Origin: Pirellulales bacterium | GTDB taxonomy: Bacteria > Planctomycetota > Planctomycetia > Pirellulales > JADZDJ01 | NCBI GenBank assembly: GCA_020851115.1 | Contig: JADZDJ010000016.1 | Coordinates: forward strand, 1-55,843 | Direction of reading: 5' to 3' | DNA length: 55,843 bases | In this document: one piece after another, positions 35,108 to 44,825 of the stretch | How the letters are laid out: every line of letters starts with the position of its first letter | Numbering within the stretch: position 1 is the first letter of the stretch | The notes under the pieces: generated by a model | What the model was told of the DNA's origin: nothing | What the model saw: the letters and a program-made list of their open reading frames with translations, nothing else | Databases searched by the model: none | Position numbers and translations under genes: made by a program

Positions 35108-36583
35108 TTACCCGCCAGATAGCGCTTGTTTCAAGCTTAGCCCGGCGTTGTAGAGATCGCCGAGGCGACTCGACGTTCGTTTTCTTGGAATGGCCGGAAA
35201 AACTTCCGCACCGAAGGCCGCCTGTTCCGATGCGGCCGACGGCACCGAATGCACCGTGAGAAACACGATGGCAAAGCCCAACACGAGACCTCCGCAGCCG
35301 CCAGCAGCAATGATCGCGGTCTTGCTCGGGCCGACGGGGTCGTCGGCCGGTACCGGTCCATCGATGGCGGTAATGACGCTGGTCGTGCGGGCCGCCGCCT
35401 GGCTGGCTCGGGCTTCGGAAAGTTGCTGTTCGGCGGTTTTCAAAATATCGACGCGACGATTGCGCTCCGCCACGACATTGGCATATTCGGCCCGCATGTC
35501 CGCGAGTTTCGATAGCCTCGAGCGGGCGTCGGCTAGTTGCTGTTCGAGCACGTCGGCCCGGTCTTGCGACAGGCGCAGTTCGACTTCACTGCCGCGAATG
35601 GCCGAATCGAGTTCTTGACGCACATGGTCGGCGATTTCCCCTTCGGAAATTTTCGCGGCGACGACAAGGGGGTGTGATTCCGACATATTTCCGGAAAGTT
35701 GGGCCGTGCGAATCTGGGCATCGACCAGGCCATCTTTTAGACGACGCAATACGGGCTGGGCTTCGAGCAAGCGGTTCGGCGCGGCGACAAGCGAGTTGGT
35801 GTCGGCTTTTGACAACTTTAAGAGCGACAGCAATTCTCGGTTGGCATCGATGGCTTGCTTGGCTTGACGCAATTCGAGTTGCATTTCATTGATCGAACGG
35901 CGGAGCGGGCTGTCGCCTCCACCGACTTCTTCCAGTACGCGCAGCTCGCCGAGATCGCTGCCGACGTGGCTTTCGATCGTGGTCAATTCGCTTGTCGTTG
36001 TATTCAGATCGACTTGTGCCAGTTCGACCGTCTTGTTTAGTTCGGCCACGAGCCCACCAGCTTTTTGATCGCGCAGCTCTTGCGAGCGGGCCTTGAGGTG
36101 CTGACAAATCGCATTGGCCAACGCGACGGCTCGCGCGGATGATTCGGCTTCGACCCGCAGATAGAACACTTCCGTCTTGCCAAATTCGGCCCCTTTGGGC
36201 GGGGCGAGCTTGACGATCTTGGCAAGCGCTGACACGGCGGCTTCGGTAGGCCAGGGTTTGCTGGCGTCGTGCTTGGAATCGGGACCGATTTCTGCCAGCG
36301 CTGCACGCAAGACGCTGCGACCGCGGGCAAGTTCGAGGATGGTTTCCTGTACGGTTTTCATGTCTTCAAGTTGCTGGAACTTGCCGGGACGGATGGGCGC
36401 CCCCATCGCTTCATCGCGAACGATGAGCGCTTGGGAAGCTTCCCAAGAGGCGGGCTTGACAAGTGCATACGCGGCGGCGGCGAGCGCGACGGCGATGGCA
36501 GGTACGATCCAGCGGCGCTGGTAATGTCGCAAGACCACCAAAATGTCGGACGGAGTAATCGTGGAGGTTTGGCGATTGGACAT
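35108..36583 (-). CDS. Wzz/GumC-like polysaccharide chain-length determinant
   Basis: A 491-residue inner-membrane protein. TM1 is about residues 28-48 (WIVPAIAVALAAAAYALV), followed by the Wzz fold and long coiled-coil segments (about 190-420: AELNKTVELAQVDLN, QLELRQAKQAID, LEQQLADARSRLSK). TM2 is near the C-terminus (GGCGGLVLGFAIVFL), preceded by the Pro-rich VPADDPVGPS. There is no tyrosine-kinase domain. Such proteins set exopolysaccharide chain length with the polymerase. The frame is open to 37021, but the ATG at 36583 (MSNRQTST) begins the first helix at the usual distance; the upstream stretch is not protein-like. It lies upstream of the Wzy-like gene on the same strand. Confidence 0.87.
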   Translation of the reverse strand: MSNRQTSTITPSDILVVLRHYQRRWIVPAIAVALAAAAYALVKPASWEASQALIVRDEAMGAPIRPGKFQQLEDMKTVQETILELARGRSVLRAALAEIGPDSKHDASKPWPTEAAVSALAKIVKLAPPKGAEFGKTEVFYLRVEAESSARAVALANAICQHLKARSQELRDQKAGGLVAELNKTVELAQVDLNTTTSELTTIESHVGSDLGELRVLEEVGGGDSPLRRSINEMQLELRQAKQAIDANRELLSLLKLSKADTNSLVAAPNRLLEAQPVLRRLKDGLVDAQIRTAQLSGNMSESHPLVVAAKISEGEIADHVRQELDSAIRGSEVELRLSQDRADVLEQQLADARSRLSKLADMRAEYANVVAERNRRVDILKTAEQQLSEARASQAAARTTSVITAIDGPVPADDPVGPSKTAIIAAGGCGGLVLGFAIVFLTVHSVPSAASEQAAFGAEVFPAIPRKRTSSRLGDLYNAGLSLKQALSGG

Positions 36584-37223
36584 ACAACGGATTCCTGTGA
36601 ATTCGATGGTAGTGGGTCGGTCTAATGTCGATGGTTCGCTTTGCGAGCAGATTCCCTTTCGCGGAGCGTGAGAACCACCATTCGGCAACCAAACGAACCA
36701 GTTGAAGTTGGGAATAGAAAAGACGACGCTGGTTTCAATCGCCGGCCCAGTGGGAAAGTACGGCTCGCGCCGATGCCCGCTGGCATCAGCCCATTGGAAA
36801 AGCAAACCCAATACCGTCGGACCGGCGTTGTGCGTTCGCCGGCGCGCCGCGATGTCGTAAGTGTTTGACCGCATGAAAGTTACGATGCGGCCGCACGATT
36901 CGACGCCGATGGAATGTAAAGACGCACATCGTCGCGTCCACGTTGACGAAACACATCGTCGTGTTGCATTTTTGGCGCGCGTTGCCGAATCGCGACTAGC
37001 TCTCTTGGCCGTGAGATTCATGAATTCGTGGCGAATCTCCCGAAATCATTTGCTTTCTTCGGGTTATGGAGAAATGTTTCAGTACGAAGCAGAGTCGGAT
37101 AGTGTCTGGTTGTCTGATGCTTGGTTTCAGTCTTTGGAAAGGCATCTGCGGCTATGACTGCGCTTTCGATTCGCCACTTACCGGACGACCAGAAACAAGA
37201 TCACCAGCCAGCCAGCCGCGCCG
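36584..37223. other. Divergent intergenic region with one palindromic arm
   Basis: About 640 bases between the chain-length gene (minus strand) and the acetyltransferase gene (plus strand). Apart from the palindromic arm at 36657-36674 I see no gene. A weak hairpin AACAC-atcgtc-GTGTT at 36950-36965 precedes a short T-run, which is too weak to call a terminator. Confidence 0.45.
36657..36674. repeat. Single arm of the palindromic element
   Basis: TTTCGCGGAGCGTGAGAA shares the 11-base core GCGGAGCGTGA with the two arms at 34211-34311. It lies in the leader region of the chain-length gene, so copies occur both inside and outside genes of this locus. Confidence 0.45.
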
Positions 37224-38411
37224 ATGTACATCACCCGTCACGACAACTTCGATTCTCTGGCCGCTGTCAAGTCAACATGGAACGAGCTTTCCCGCGGCGT
37301 AGCGTTTCGCGCTTGGGGGTGGCTTGATGCGTGGTGGCGATATTATGGGTGCGGCGCGGACGGACGTCCGCTGGCCGGTCGAGAATTGTTGCTGCTGGCG
37401 GCGTGGAGCGAGCAACAGCAGCTCGTGGCCGTGGCGCCGTGGTATCGACAGCGGACGCGCACCGGAACGCAACTGGTGCGGTTTCTTGGCAGCGGCGAAG
37501 TTTGCTCCGAATATCCAAGCATTTTGTGCCGCCGCGAGCACGAAGGAGAAGTTGCCGACGCGATTACTCAATGGCTGATGGCGGCCAATGCATCGCCGGG
37601 CAACGCGGCCGATGCACATTGGGACCGGTTGGAACTCACTCCCCTGGATCCCGACGATTCAATGGCCCAGGAGTTGTTGAATCGGCTGGAAGCGTGCGGC
37701 AACCGCACGATTCGCGAGGCGGCGGCAAGCTGCTGGCGAGTGCCGCTGCCAACGACCTGGGACGAATACTTGGCAACGCGCTCGAAACAGCACCGAAATC
37801 GGCTGCGTAATGCCGACCGAACCTGGATTCAATCGGGCAAAGTGATCTTACGAACCGCGCCGCGCGACTGCGACGCCGAATCGGCGTTCGACATCTTGGT
37901 CGATCTGCACCAGCGCCGCTGGCAAAGTCGTGGCTTGCCGGGATGTTTTCGTTCGCAGCAATTCTCAGGATTTCATCGCGACGTTTGGCAAAGCCTGGCG
38001 GCTGCCGGACAAGCGCGAATCTATTGGCTCGAAATGGATGGCAAGCCACTGGCGGCCGATTACGTTTTACTCAGCGGCAAGACCATGTGCGGCTATCAGT
38101 CGGGCATCGACCCCGATCGGTTGTCGATGCAGCCGGGGCAACTGATGAACTCGACGGCGATTCGAGCGGCCCTGGAAAGTGGCTTTACCACCTACGACTT
38201 CTTGCGCGGCGACGAACCCTACAAGGCTCATTTGGGCGCACAGCGCCATGAAATGTTCGCCGTCCGCGTCGTTCCACAGACCGCCGAAGCGCGTCTCCGC
38301 TACGCGGCCTGGAACGCAGGACGGCAGATGCGCGGCTGGGCCAAACGCGGGTTGCAGGTGGCGCGCGAATGGCGAGCGGGACACACGCGGATGGAAACCA
38401 CGAGAAAATAG
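37224..38411 (+). CDS. FemAB/BioF2-like GNAT acetyltransferase of the exopolysaccharide locus
   Basis: A 395-residue protein with two GNAT-like halves, matching the Acetyltransf_6 (BioF2/CelD-like) group found in exopolysaccharide clusters of bacteria with PEP-CTERM systems. Visible marks are WLDAWWRYYG near the start, YLATRSKQHRNRLRNADR, LVDLHQRRWQSRG, ARIYWLEMDGKPLAADYVLL and the final SGFTTYDFLRGDEPYKAHLG, the conserved ending block of the family. It probably acylates a sugar or lipid-linked intermediate. The start ATG at 37224 fits. The flippase gene follows on the same strand after about 110 bases. Confidence 0.85.
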   Translation: MYITRHDNFDSLAAVKSTWNELSRGVAFRAWGWLDAWWRYYGCGADGRPLAGRELLLLAAWSEQQQLVAVAPWYRQRTRTGTQLVRFLGSGEVCSEYPSILCRREHEGEVADAITQWLMAANASPGNAADAHWDRLELTPLDPDDSMAQELLNRLEACGNRTIREAAASCWRVPLPTTWDEYLATRSKQHRNRLRNADRTWIQSGKVILRTAPRDCDAESAFDILVDLHQRRWQSRGLPGCFRSQQFSGFHRDVWQSLAAAGQARIYWLEMDGKPLAADYVLLSGKTMCGYQSGIDPDRLSMQPGQLMNSTAIRAALESGFTTYDFLRGDEPYKAHLGAQRHEMFAVRVVPQTAEARLRYAAWNAGRQMRGWAKRGLQVAREWRAGHTRMETTRK

Positions 38412-38523
38412 TTCGACGGAATGGGTGAGAGCAGCCGTCGATTACGAAACCGAGCGCTCCACAGCAATTCGCTCGATGACCCGTTCACTCGTTTCCCCTT
38501 CACCCACCCACCTGTTCATTGCA

Positions 38524-40116
38524 ATGTCCATCGTTCTCGAACCACCCCTAAGCCAGCCTGCCGCGGAGCCCACGGTCCCGGTCGCCGCGAAAACGAAGTC
38601 CGCGGTACGACACGATACACTGGCGGAAAGCGTCGTGGCACTACTCGTGTTGGCGGTGTTGCAGCGGGGAATCGGATTTGTCCGTGGCATACTCGTGTGC
38701 CGCTGGCTGTCGCCGGATGAACTTGGTCAATGGGATTTGGCCTTTAGCTTCTTGACGTTAGCGGCGCCGCTGGCGGTCCTCGGTTTACCGGGGAGTTTCG
38801 GGCGATATGTCGAGCATTTTCGGCAGCGTGGCATGTTGCCGATGCTGCTGCGTCGTACCGCGGCGGTTTGTGCGGCTCTGACCGTAGTGACAGTGGCTGT
38901 TATCGCAATGGCTGCGCCTCAGATTTCGCTATTGGTGTTTGGGCGGGCCGATCAGGCGCACCTGGTGCTGGCCCTGGCGGCAAGTCTAGCGGCCGTGGTG
39001 GTTTTCAATTTCGTGACCGAACTGCTTACCGCGCTGCGCATGGGCCGAGCAATGTCGGTGTTGCAGTTTTTGAATAGTCTGTTGTTTGCGACAATGAGCA
39101 TCACCTTGCTGTTATTCTGGAAAAGCGAAGCGGTGGCAATGGTTGTAGCTTATGGGCTGGCCTGCTTGCTCGTGTTTGTGGTAGCGGCGTGGGTGTTGGC
39201 GCGCAACTGGCAAAATGGCAGTCCGCTTGCGCCGCGAGGGGCATGCTGCTGGTGGAACGAGCAGTCGGCAGCGAAACAGTCGGCATTTTGGTCGCGGCTG
39301 CTGCCCTTTGCCGCATGGGTTTGGGTGACGAATTTGCTGTTCAACTTGTTTGAAGTCGTCGACCGCTGGATGATCGTTCACTTTTCGACGACAATCGATC
39401 CTCTGGCGATGGTCGGTGATTATCACAGTTCGCGCGTGGTGCCGTTGTTGCTGGTATCGGTGGCAACCATGGTTTCGACGATCACGCTGCCGCACTTGAG
39501 CTGCGATTGGGAAGCGGGACGACGAGCGGAAGTCGCGCGGCGATTGAATCTATCCATCAAACTGCTGGCATTATTGCTGTTTGTCGGTTCGATAACGATC
39601 TTGCTCGCCGCGCCCGTGCTATTCGATGTAGTCTTGCGCGGCAAATTCAGCGGCGGCAGGCAAGTGTTGCCGTGGACACTAACCTATTGCGCCTGGCTTG
39701 GACTGACGACAATGGCTCAAACCTATTTGTGGTGTGCCGAACGGGCGCGGCTGGGCTGTGTGGCGCTGGGGGTTGGATTGGTGATCAACGTCGGTTTGAA
39801 TCTACTCCTGCTGCCTCACTATGGGTTGCTCGGCGCTGTGCTGGCCACCGCGGCGGCGAACGCGGTGGCGCTAGGAATCATCTTTCTGTTCGATGCACGA
39901 TTGGGTATGCGCGTCGACCAATCGACCCTGATCGTTGCGCTGTTGCCGGTGACGATTGGCTTCGGACTTTGGGTAGCCCTGGTGGGATTGATGGCGACGG
40001 CCGTCGTGGCAATCAAGACGACTTGGATTTTCACGGAGAGCGAAAAAGAGAAGTTGCTTGGGAGTGTGCGGCAGGGAGTTGCGCGGTTTTGGCGAGTAAG
40101 TTTGAGCGTCGATTAG
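38524..40116 (+). CDS. Polysaccharide flippase (Wzx/MATE-like oligosaccharide exporter)
   Basis: A 530-residue protein with 12-14 hydrophobic helices, of the polysaccharide_synt/MurJ-MATE type that flips lipid-linked glycans across the inner membrane. The N-terminal helix begins SVVALLVLAVLQRGIGFVRGILVCRWLSPDELG, the standard family opening. A cytoplasmic loop at residues about 235-260 carries a Cys/Trp-rich SPLAPRGACCWWNEQ stretch, unusual for the family. The frame is open far upstream from 38179, overlapping the acetyltransferase, but the ATG at 38524 sits at the family start. It belongs with the acetyltransferase and GT4 genes in one plus-strand unit. Confidence 0.87.
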   Translation: MSIVLEPPLSQPAAEPTVPVAAKTKSAVRHDTLAESVVALLVLAVLQRGIGFVRGILVCRWLSPDELGQWDLAFSFLTLAAPLAVLGLPGSFGRYVEHFRQRGMLPMLLRRTAAVCAALTVVTVAVIAMAAPQISLLVFGRADQAHLVLALAASLAAVVVFNFVTELLTALRMGRAMSVLQFLNSLLFATMSITLLLFWKSEAVAMVVAYGLACLLVFVVAAWVLARNWQNGSPLAPRGACCWWNEQSAAKQSAFWSRLLPFAAWVWVTNLLFNLFEVVDRWMIVHFSTTIDPLAMVGDYHSSRVVPLLLVSVATMVSTITLPHLSCDWEAGRRAEVARRLNLSIKLLALLLFVGSITILLAAPVLFDVVLRGKFSGGRQVLPWTLTYCAWLGLTTMAQTYLWCAERARLGCVALGVGLVINVGLNLLLLPHYGLLGAVLATAAANAVALGIIFLFDARLGMRVDQSTLIVALLPVTIGFGLWVALVGLMATAVVAIKTTWIFTESEKEKLLGSVRQGVARFWRVSLSVD

Positions 40117-40235
40117 AACGAGCAATCGCGGATAACGCGCAATTTTCGCAGATACGAAGCTCGTGCTAAATCCGCGTAATTCATCGTGAGACAGCAAATC
40201 AACGTGCATAGGACGTGACTTCACAAACGGCATCA

Positions 40236-41447
40236 ATGGCTACCGCAATAAACCTCGTCAAGCAAGATTCTGGCGTTGAGAGAGCGAATCGCCCACTGCG
40301 GGCGATGTTTGTGATTACGACGCTGGAAGTGGGCGGGGCGGAAACGCTGCTCGTCAACTTGCTCCGGCGAATGGATCGGGCGCGGTTTTTGCCGGAGTTG
40401 TGCTGTTTGAAGTCAATGGGCGCGTTGGGCGAGCAAATCGCGGATGAAGTTCCGGTGCATCACGATTTGCTCAGGCACAAGTATGATGTGGCCGTACTCG
40501 GTCGATTGACGCGGCTGCTTCGCGCGCGGCAAGTCGACGCGGTGATCACCGTCGGCGCGGGAGACAAAATGTTTTGGGGCCGACTGGCAGCGGCGCGGGC
40601 GAGAGTGCCCGTGGTGATCTCGGCGTTGCATTCAACCGGTTGGCCCGATGAGATCACGTTCTTGAACCGTCGCTTGACTGGACTGACCGATGCGTTCGTG
40701 GCGGTCGCCGGTCGCCATGCACGCTATTTGGCGGAGCAGGAAAAACTGCCGAGCCGCCGCGTGGTAGTGATACCCAACGGCGTCGATCTCAAAACCTTTC
40801 ATCCGCGGCCTAAAAATGCGGCAATGCTTGCGAGACTGGGAATTCCCAAGGGAACGCCAGTTGCAGGCATTGTCGCCGTCTTGCGGCCGGAGAAGAATCA
40901 TGAACTGTTCTTGCAGATGGCCGCTCGCGTGGTGCGGCAACTGCCGGAGGCGCATTTTTTGGTAATCGGCGATGGCCCGCGGCGCGCCGAATTGGAGGTT
41001 CTCGCCAGTCGATTCGGTCTCGGTGGCCAAACACATTTTGTCGGCCGTCGCGCCGATGTGCCGGAGTTGCTGAGCTTGCTCGATGTGTTCGTGCTGACTT
41101 CGCAGATCGAGGCAAACCCCGTCTCGATTCTTGAAGCCGGGGCCACGGGCAAGCCGGTGGTGGCCACGGCCGTCGGTTCAATTCCTGAAGCCGTACTGGA
41201 AGGGCAAACCGGGTTTCTGGTCGAGCCTGGCGATGTAAATCTGCTTGCTAAACGCGTTTTAGAGGTGTTTACCAACCCCGGCATGGCCCAGCGACTTGGG
41301 GCTGCTGCGCGGCAACAGATGGTTCAAAATTGGTCGATTGAACGAACGGTCTCAGGCTACGAAGAATTGATCGAGCGGCTCTACGAGAAAAAACGCGCTC
41401 GCCACGCTTCACCACTCACGAGAAAAGGAGATGGCAGGAATCGGTGA
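40236..41447 (+). CDS. Glycosyltransferase family 4
   Basis: A 403-residue GT-B retaining glycosyltransferase. The N-terminal EVGGAETLLVNLLRRM binds the acceptor, and the C-terminal domain has VLRPEKNHELFLQMA, IGDGPRRAELE and the EX7E nucleotide-sugar motif in EANPVSILEAGATGKPVVA. The sugar donor is not predictable. An upstream GTG at 40215 is open in the same frame, but the ATG at 40236 is the better start. It closes the plus-strand exopolysaccharide unit; acceptor and flippase functions are encoded immediately before it. Confidence 0.9.
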   Translation: MATAINLVKQDSGVERANRPLRAMFVITTLEVGGAETLLVNLLRRMDRARFLPELCCLKSMGALGEQIADEVPVHHDLLRHKYDVAVLGRLTRLLRARQVDAVITVGAGDKMFWGRLAAARARVPVVISALHSTGWPDEITFLNRRLTGLTDAFVAVAGRHARYLAEQEKLPSRRVVVIPNGVDLKTFHPRPKNAAMLARLGIPKGTPVAGIVAVLRPEKNHELFLQMAARVVRQLPEAHFLVIGDGPRRAELEVLASRFGLGGQTHFVGRRADVPELLSLLDVFVLTSQIEANPVSILEAGATGKPVVATAVGSIPEAVLEGQTGFLVEPGDVNLLAKRVLEVFTNPGMAQRLGAAARQQMVQNWSIERTVSGYEELIERLYEKKRARHASPLTRKGDGRNR

Positions 41448-41552
41448 ATGGGAAACGCCGAAAGCGACTGACGAAAACTTCTCTCGCTTTCCCCTTCCCT
41501 CCTTCTCCCGTGTTTCAAAAGCAATCGTACGAGCTCTGCAATTGCTAGGCGA

Positions 41553-42305
41553 TCACTCCGCAATTTGTTCCATCGCTTCATCGGGAATGTTAAAATTCGC
41601 TGCCACACCTTGCACATCGTCATGATTGTCGAGTTGTTCCATTAGCTTCAGCACTTTGCGGGCGATTTCCGGGTCTTCGACGTTCACTGTATTCGTTGGG
41701 ATCCGCGCCAGTTGACTCGATTCCGGCTCCAACCCGGCGGCCTTTAGCGCGTCGGCAACCGCGCCAAACAGCGTGGCGTCGCAAACGACTTCAAACTTCC
41801 CTTCAACGTGTTTCACGTCGTCGGCGCCGGCTTCGAGCGCGATCTCCATCAAGCGATCTTCTTCGACTCTGTCGTTGCCTACGAGGAACACTCCTTTGCG
41901 CTCGAACATCCACGCCACGCAGTTCGTAGCGCCAAGCTTGCCTTCATGCAGTTCGAAGATCTTGCGGATTTCCGGAGCTGTACGATTGCGATTGTCGGTA
42001 AGGATCTCGCACATGACGGCGACGCCGCCTGGACCGTAGCCCTCGTAAATCGATTCCTCCAGGTTGCCGCTTTGCAGTTCGCCGGTGCCCGTCTTAATGG
42101 CGCGATTGATGTTGTCGTTGGGCATGCTGACGGCTCGCGCGGCGTCGATCGCGTATCGTAGCCGCAAGTTGGCATCGGGGTCGCCGCCGCCCATTTTCGC
42201 GGCCACAATGATCGCTTTGGCCAGCTTGCTCCAAAGCTTGCCGCGTTTATTGTCAACGAGTGCTTTCTTACGAGCGATATTTGCCCAATGAGAATGACCT
42301 GCCAT
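41553..42305 (-). CDS. YebC/PmpR family protein
   Basis: A 250-residue protein matching the TACO1/YebC family along its full length: MAGHSHWANIARKKA at the start, DPDANLRLRYAI, GTGELQSGNLEESIYEGYGPGGVAV, and NKxRTAPEIRKIF-like NRNRTAPEIRKIF. These proteins bind DNA or the ribosome and are reported to ease translation of proline-rich stretches. The start at 42305 is canonical. The gene faces the exopolysaccharide unit end-on, about 100 bases from the GT4 stop. Confidence 0.95.
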   Translation of the reverse strand: MAGHSHWANIARKKALVDNKRGKLWSKLAKAIIVAAKMGGGDPDANLRLRYAIDAARAVSMPNDNINRAIKTGTGELQSGNLEESIYEGYGPGGVAVMCEILTDNRNRTAPEIRKIFELHEGKLGATNCVAWMFERKGVFLVGNDRVEEDRLMEIALEAGADDVKHVEGKFEVVCDATLFGAVADALKAAGLEPESSQLARIPTNTVNVEDPEIARKVLKLMEQLDNHDDVQGVAANFNIPDEAMEQIAE

Positions 42306-42516
42306 CGGAGTTAGCCTTGATTGCTAGATAGTGTTTGTGGAAATGGAACGAGTCGCCCGCCGATGATGTGGATTTGCACGAACCGATGGAACGAATGAAG
42401 TTAAAACGTCAACGAACGCTATCGAGCAACAATGAGCAAAGCCATCGATCGGCGACTATGAGCGTCCAGCGCTAGAAACTTCCCAACCATCCGCGAGAAT
42501 CCGCGTGATCCACGAT

Positions 42517-44766
42517 TCATCTGCCGTCGCCGCTGGGCGGGGGCTTCTCGGATGCCCTCAACTTTTGCTCGACGGGCTTAATCTTGTCGGTTTCTTTTTC
42601 GCGCTGATATCCTTCGATCGACTGCTTCCATGACACTCGCGCGTCCGCGATGCGCCCGAGTTTTTGATAAACATCGCCTAGATGGTCAAGCACCGTCGGA
42701 TCGGGGCCTTTGCCGTTGGCCTTTTCTAATTCCACGGCCTTCTGTAACTCTTCGAGCGCTTCCGCAAGACGTCCGAGGCGGAACAGCGCCCAGCCAAGGC
42801 TGTCGCGGTAGGCCGCGTTTTCAGGCTCGTTGGCGACAGCGACTTGAATCATGCGATGGGCGCGCTTCAAGTGCCGATTCTCATCGACCCAGAGGTACCC
42901 CAAGTCGTTATTCGCTCCGATGTCGTTGGGAAACTCATCGAGCACTTGCTCCAGATACTCCACCCCTTGCGACTGGTCGCCGCGCAACACGGAGAGATTC
43001 GACAACACCAGATTCGCTTGCTGGACCATCTCCCGCGCGCCGGGGGTTGAAAAATCGTCGTTGAATTTCTCCAAAAATGTTTGGTAGGCAAGTTCGGCGT
43101 CATCGTATCGCTTGGCATGATACAAGATCCACGCCGGACGACTGGCGAACATGGGGTCGTCGGGCTTCTGCTTGGCGGCACGTTGGGCGGCCGCCAGCGC
43201 TTCGTCCGATTGACCTTCCATTTCTAGCGCTCCAGCCAGATAGAAGCTGCAAGCCGCAATTTCATCCTTAACGGCTATTTCGTCGATGCCACGTTGAAAG
43301 ACAGCAGCCGCGCGATCATATTTTTCCGCGACAAACAAATCGATCCCCCATGCTATCAGCAAGCCAGCGGTCGCGCTGGGGTCCGCTTGGATTGCCAGGT
43401 TCATCAGCCTTTCGGCATCGTCCCAGCGTTTGGCTTCCGAAGCTAACAGGGCGGCCACGCGCAGCGCGGCGGCATCGTTGGCCTGGGCTTCGCGGTGTTG
43501 CTCGATTGCGACGGCCAGAACCTTGGCCAGCAATTTTTCGTTTTTGATGAGTGCAATCGACTCGCCCCCTAGTGCCGAGAGCGAACCAGTTTTTTCCGCC
43601 ACGCTGACCAACAATTTCAACATGGCGGCGGCATCGCCCGTATGGCAATAAACCTGCGACAGCGACTGGTAAGCATCCGCCGTCGGTCGGGCAGCAATGG
43701 CCGCTTCGAACAGCGCAGCGGCGTCCTGCCAGCGCGAGGCTTGGCGATATTCTTCGCCCAAATAAAAGGCGAGCGATGCGCTCTCTGGCTGTGACTTGCG
43801 TAGCACCTCCAATCGCGATACAAGCTGATCGGATTGGTTCAACTCTTTGAGCGCTTCAGCCAATACCTCGTACGGTGTCGTCGTTTCTGGCGGCTGTTTG
43901 GCGTCGAAGAATTTCTGGAGTTCGTCGAGCGCGGCTTGTGGATTTCCGGTGACGAGCTTCACGCGAGCAGCATTGAACGACCGCCGTGCGCCGTCGGGAT
44001 CTCGCTGATCCAGCATCGTGAAGGCCTGCAGCGCTTGCTCTGGACGCTTGGCTTCCAAAAAAACGGAGCCCATAAGTTCGAAAAGTTCGCCATCGTCGCC
44101 CGCCAGCGCCCGTTGCGTCTTTGGATCGAGGCCGAATTTCTTCGGATCCGACAAGGCGTCCAGCACTTGCTGGTAAGCCGCCGCCGATTCGGCGTAGTTG
44201 CCTCTCAAGAAGTTCAATCGGCCTAGTTCTAACTGCACCAGCACTTGTGCTGGCGATGGCTTGTCACCGGCCAACAAAAGCTCAACTTGCCGATAGAGTT
44301 TGAGCGCCGCCGACCAATTGCCCTCTTCAGCCAAATATTCCGCCGCGGCTCGCAGCAACAATGGGTCGCTGATGCCTGTTTCGTCGAGATGCGCCGTCAG
44401 AAAACGCAACACCACGTCACGGCGTTCCAGACTGAACGCCAACGGCAGCATTTCTCGCAAGATTGGCTTTGCATCCGGCGCATATCGGAGCGCGCGTTGA
44501 TAGCGCCGCAAGGCTGCAGGAAGCTTTTGCCGCTGTTCGAGTGTCCGTCCGGCGGAAAACAGCGCGGCAGCCGTTAGTTTGTCTTCGTCTTCTTCCGTGC
44601 GAGCGACTTTCGGCGCGAGTGGCTCGATGGCATCGTCGAGCGTTTGAGTGGCTGTCGGCGAAGCAACAGCCGGTGGCGATGAGCAGACTGTCACCCACGA
44701 AATAAAAGCCATCCACAGGGCGACGGAAAAACGCATCATGTTTTTGCTGGCCATCGATCGCCGCAT
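42517..44766 (-). CDS. Secreted tetratricopeptide-repeat protein
   Basis: A 749-residue protein with an N-terminal export signal (MMRFSVALWMAFISWVTV) and an almost continuous run of TPR-like helix pairs. Examples are LPAALRRYQRALRYAPDAKP, WSAALKLYRQVELLLAG, RPEQALQAFTMLDQRDPDG, RWQDAAALFEAAIAARP, and, clearest, GYLWVDENRHLKRAHRMIQVAVANEPENA followed by DSLGWALFRLGRLAEALEELQKAV. These act as protein-binding scaffolds. No enzyme domain is present. It is the last gene of the minus-strand run from nusA, about 60 bases beyond the helix-hairpin-helix-like gene. Confidence 0.87.
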   Translation of the reverse strand: MRRSMASKNMMRFSVALWMAFISWVTVCSSPPAVASPTATQTLDDAIEPLAPKVARTEEDEDKLTAAALFSAGRTLEQRQKLPAALRRYQRALRYAPDAKPILREMLPLAFSLERRDVVLRFLTAHLDETGISDPLLLRAAAEYLAEEGNWSAALKLYRQVELLLAGDKPSPAQVLVQLELGRLNFLRGNYAESAAAYQQVLDALSDPKKFGLDPKTQRALAGDDGELFELMGSVFLEAKRPEQALQAFTMLDQRDPDGARRSFNAARVKLVTGNPQAALDELQKFFDAKQPPETTTPYEVLAEALKELNQSDQLVSRLEVLRKSQPESASLAFYLGEEYRQASRWQDAAALFEAAIAARPTADAYQSLSQVYCHTGDAAAMLKLLVSVAEKTGSLSALGGESIALIKNEKLLAKVLAVAIEQHREAQANDAAALRVAALLASEAKRWDDAERLMNLAIQADPSATAGLLIAWGIDLFVAEKYDRAAAVFQRGIDEIAVKDEIAACSFYLAGALEMEGQSDEALAAAQRAAKQKPDDPMFASRPAWILYHAKRYDDAELAYQTFLEKFNDDFSTPGAREMVQQANLVLSNLSVLRGDQSQGVEYLEQVLDEFPNDIGANNDLGYLWVDENRHLKRAHRMIQVAVANEPENAAYRDSLGWALFRLGRLAEALEELQKAVELEKANGKGPDPTVLDHLGDVYQKLGRIADARVSWKQSIEGYQREKETDKIKPVEQKLRASEKPPPSGDGR

Positions 44767-44825
44767 AGAAAATCAATTCGCCGGGGGAATCGTTTGCCCG
44801 ATTCCATCGTTCTCTAACCTAAATC

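Noticed and set aside
36584-37021. N-terminal extension of the chain-length determinant
   Set aside because: Contains a palindromic element arm and no export signal; the ATG at 36583 gives the standard Wzz start.
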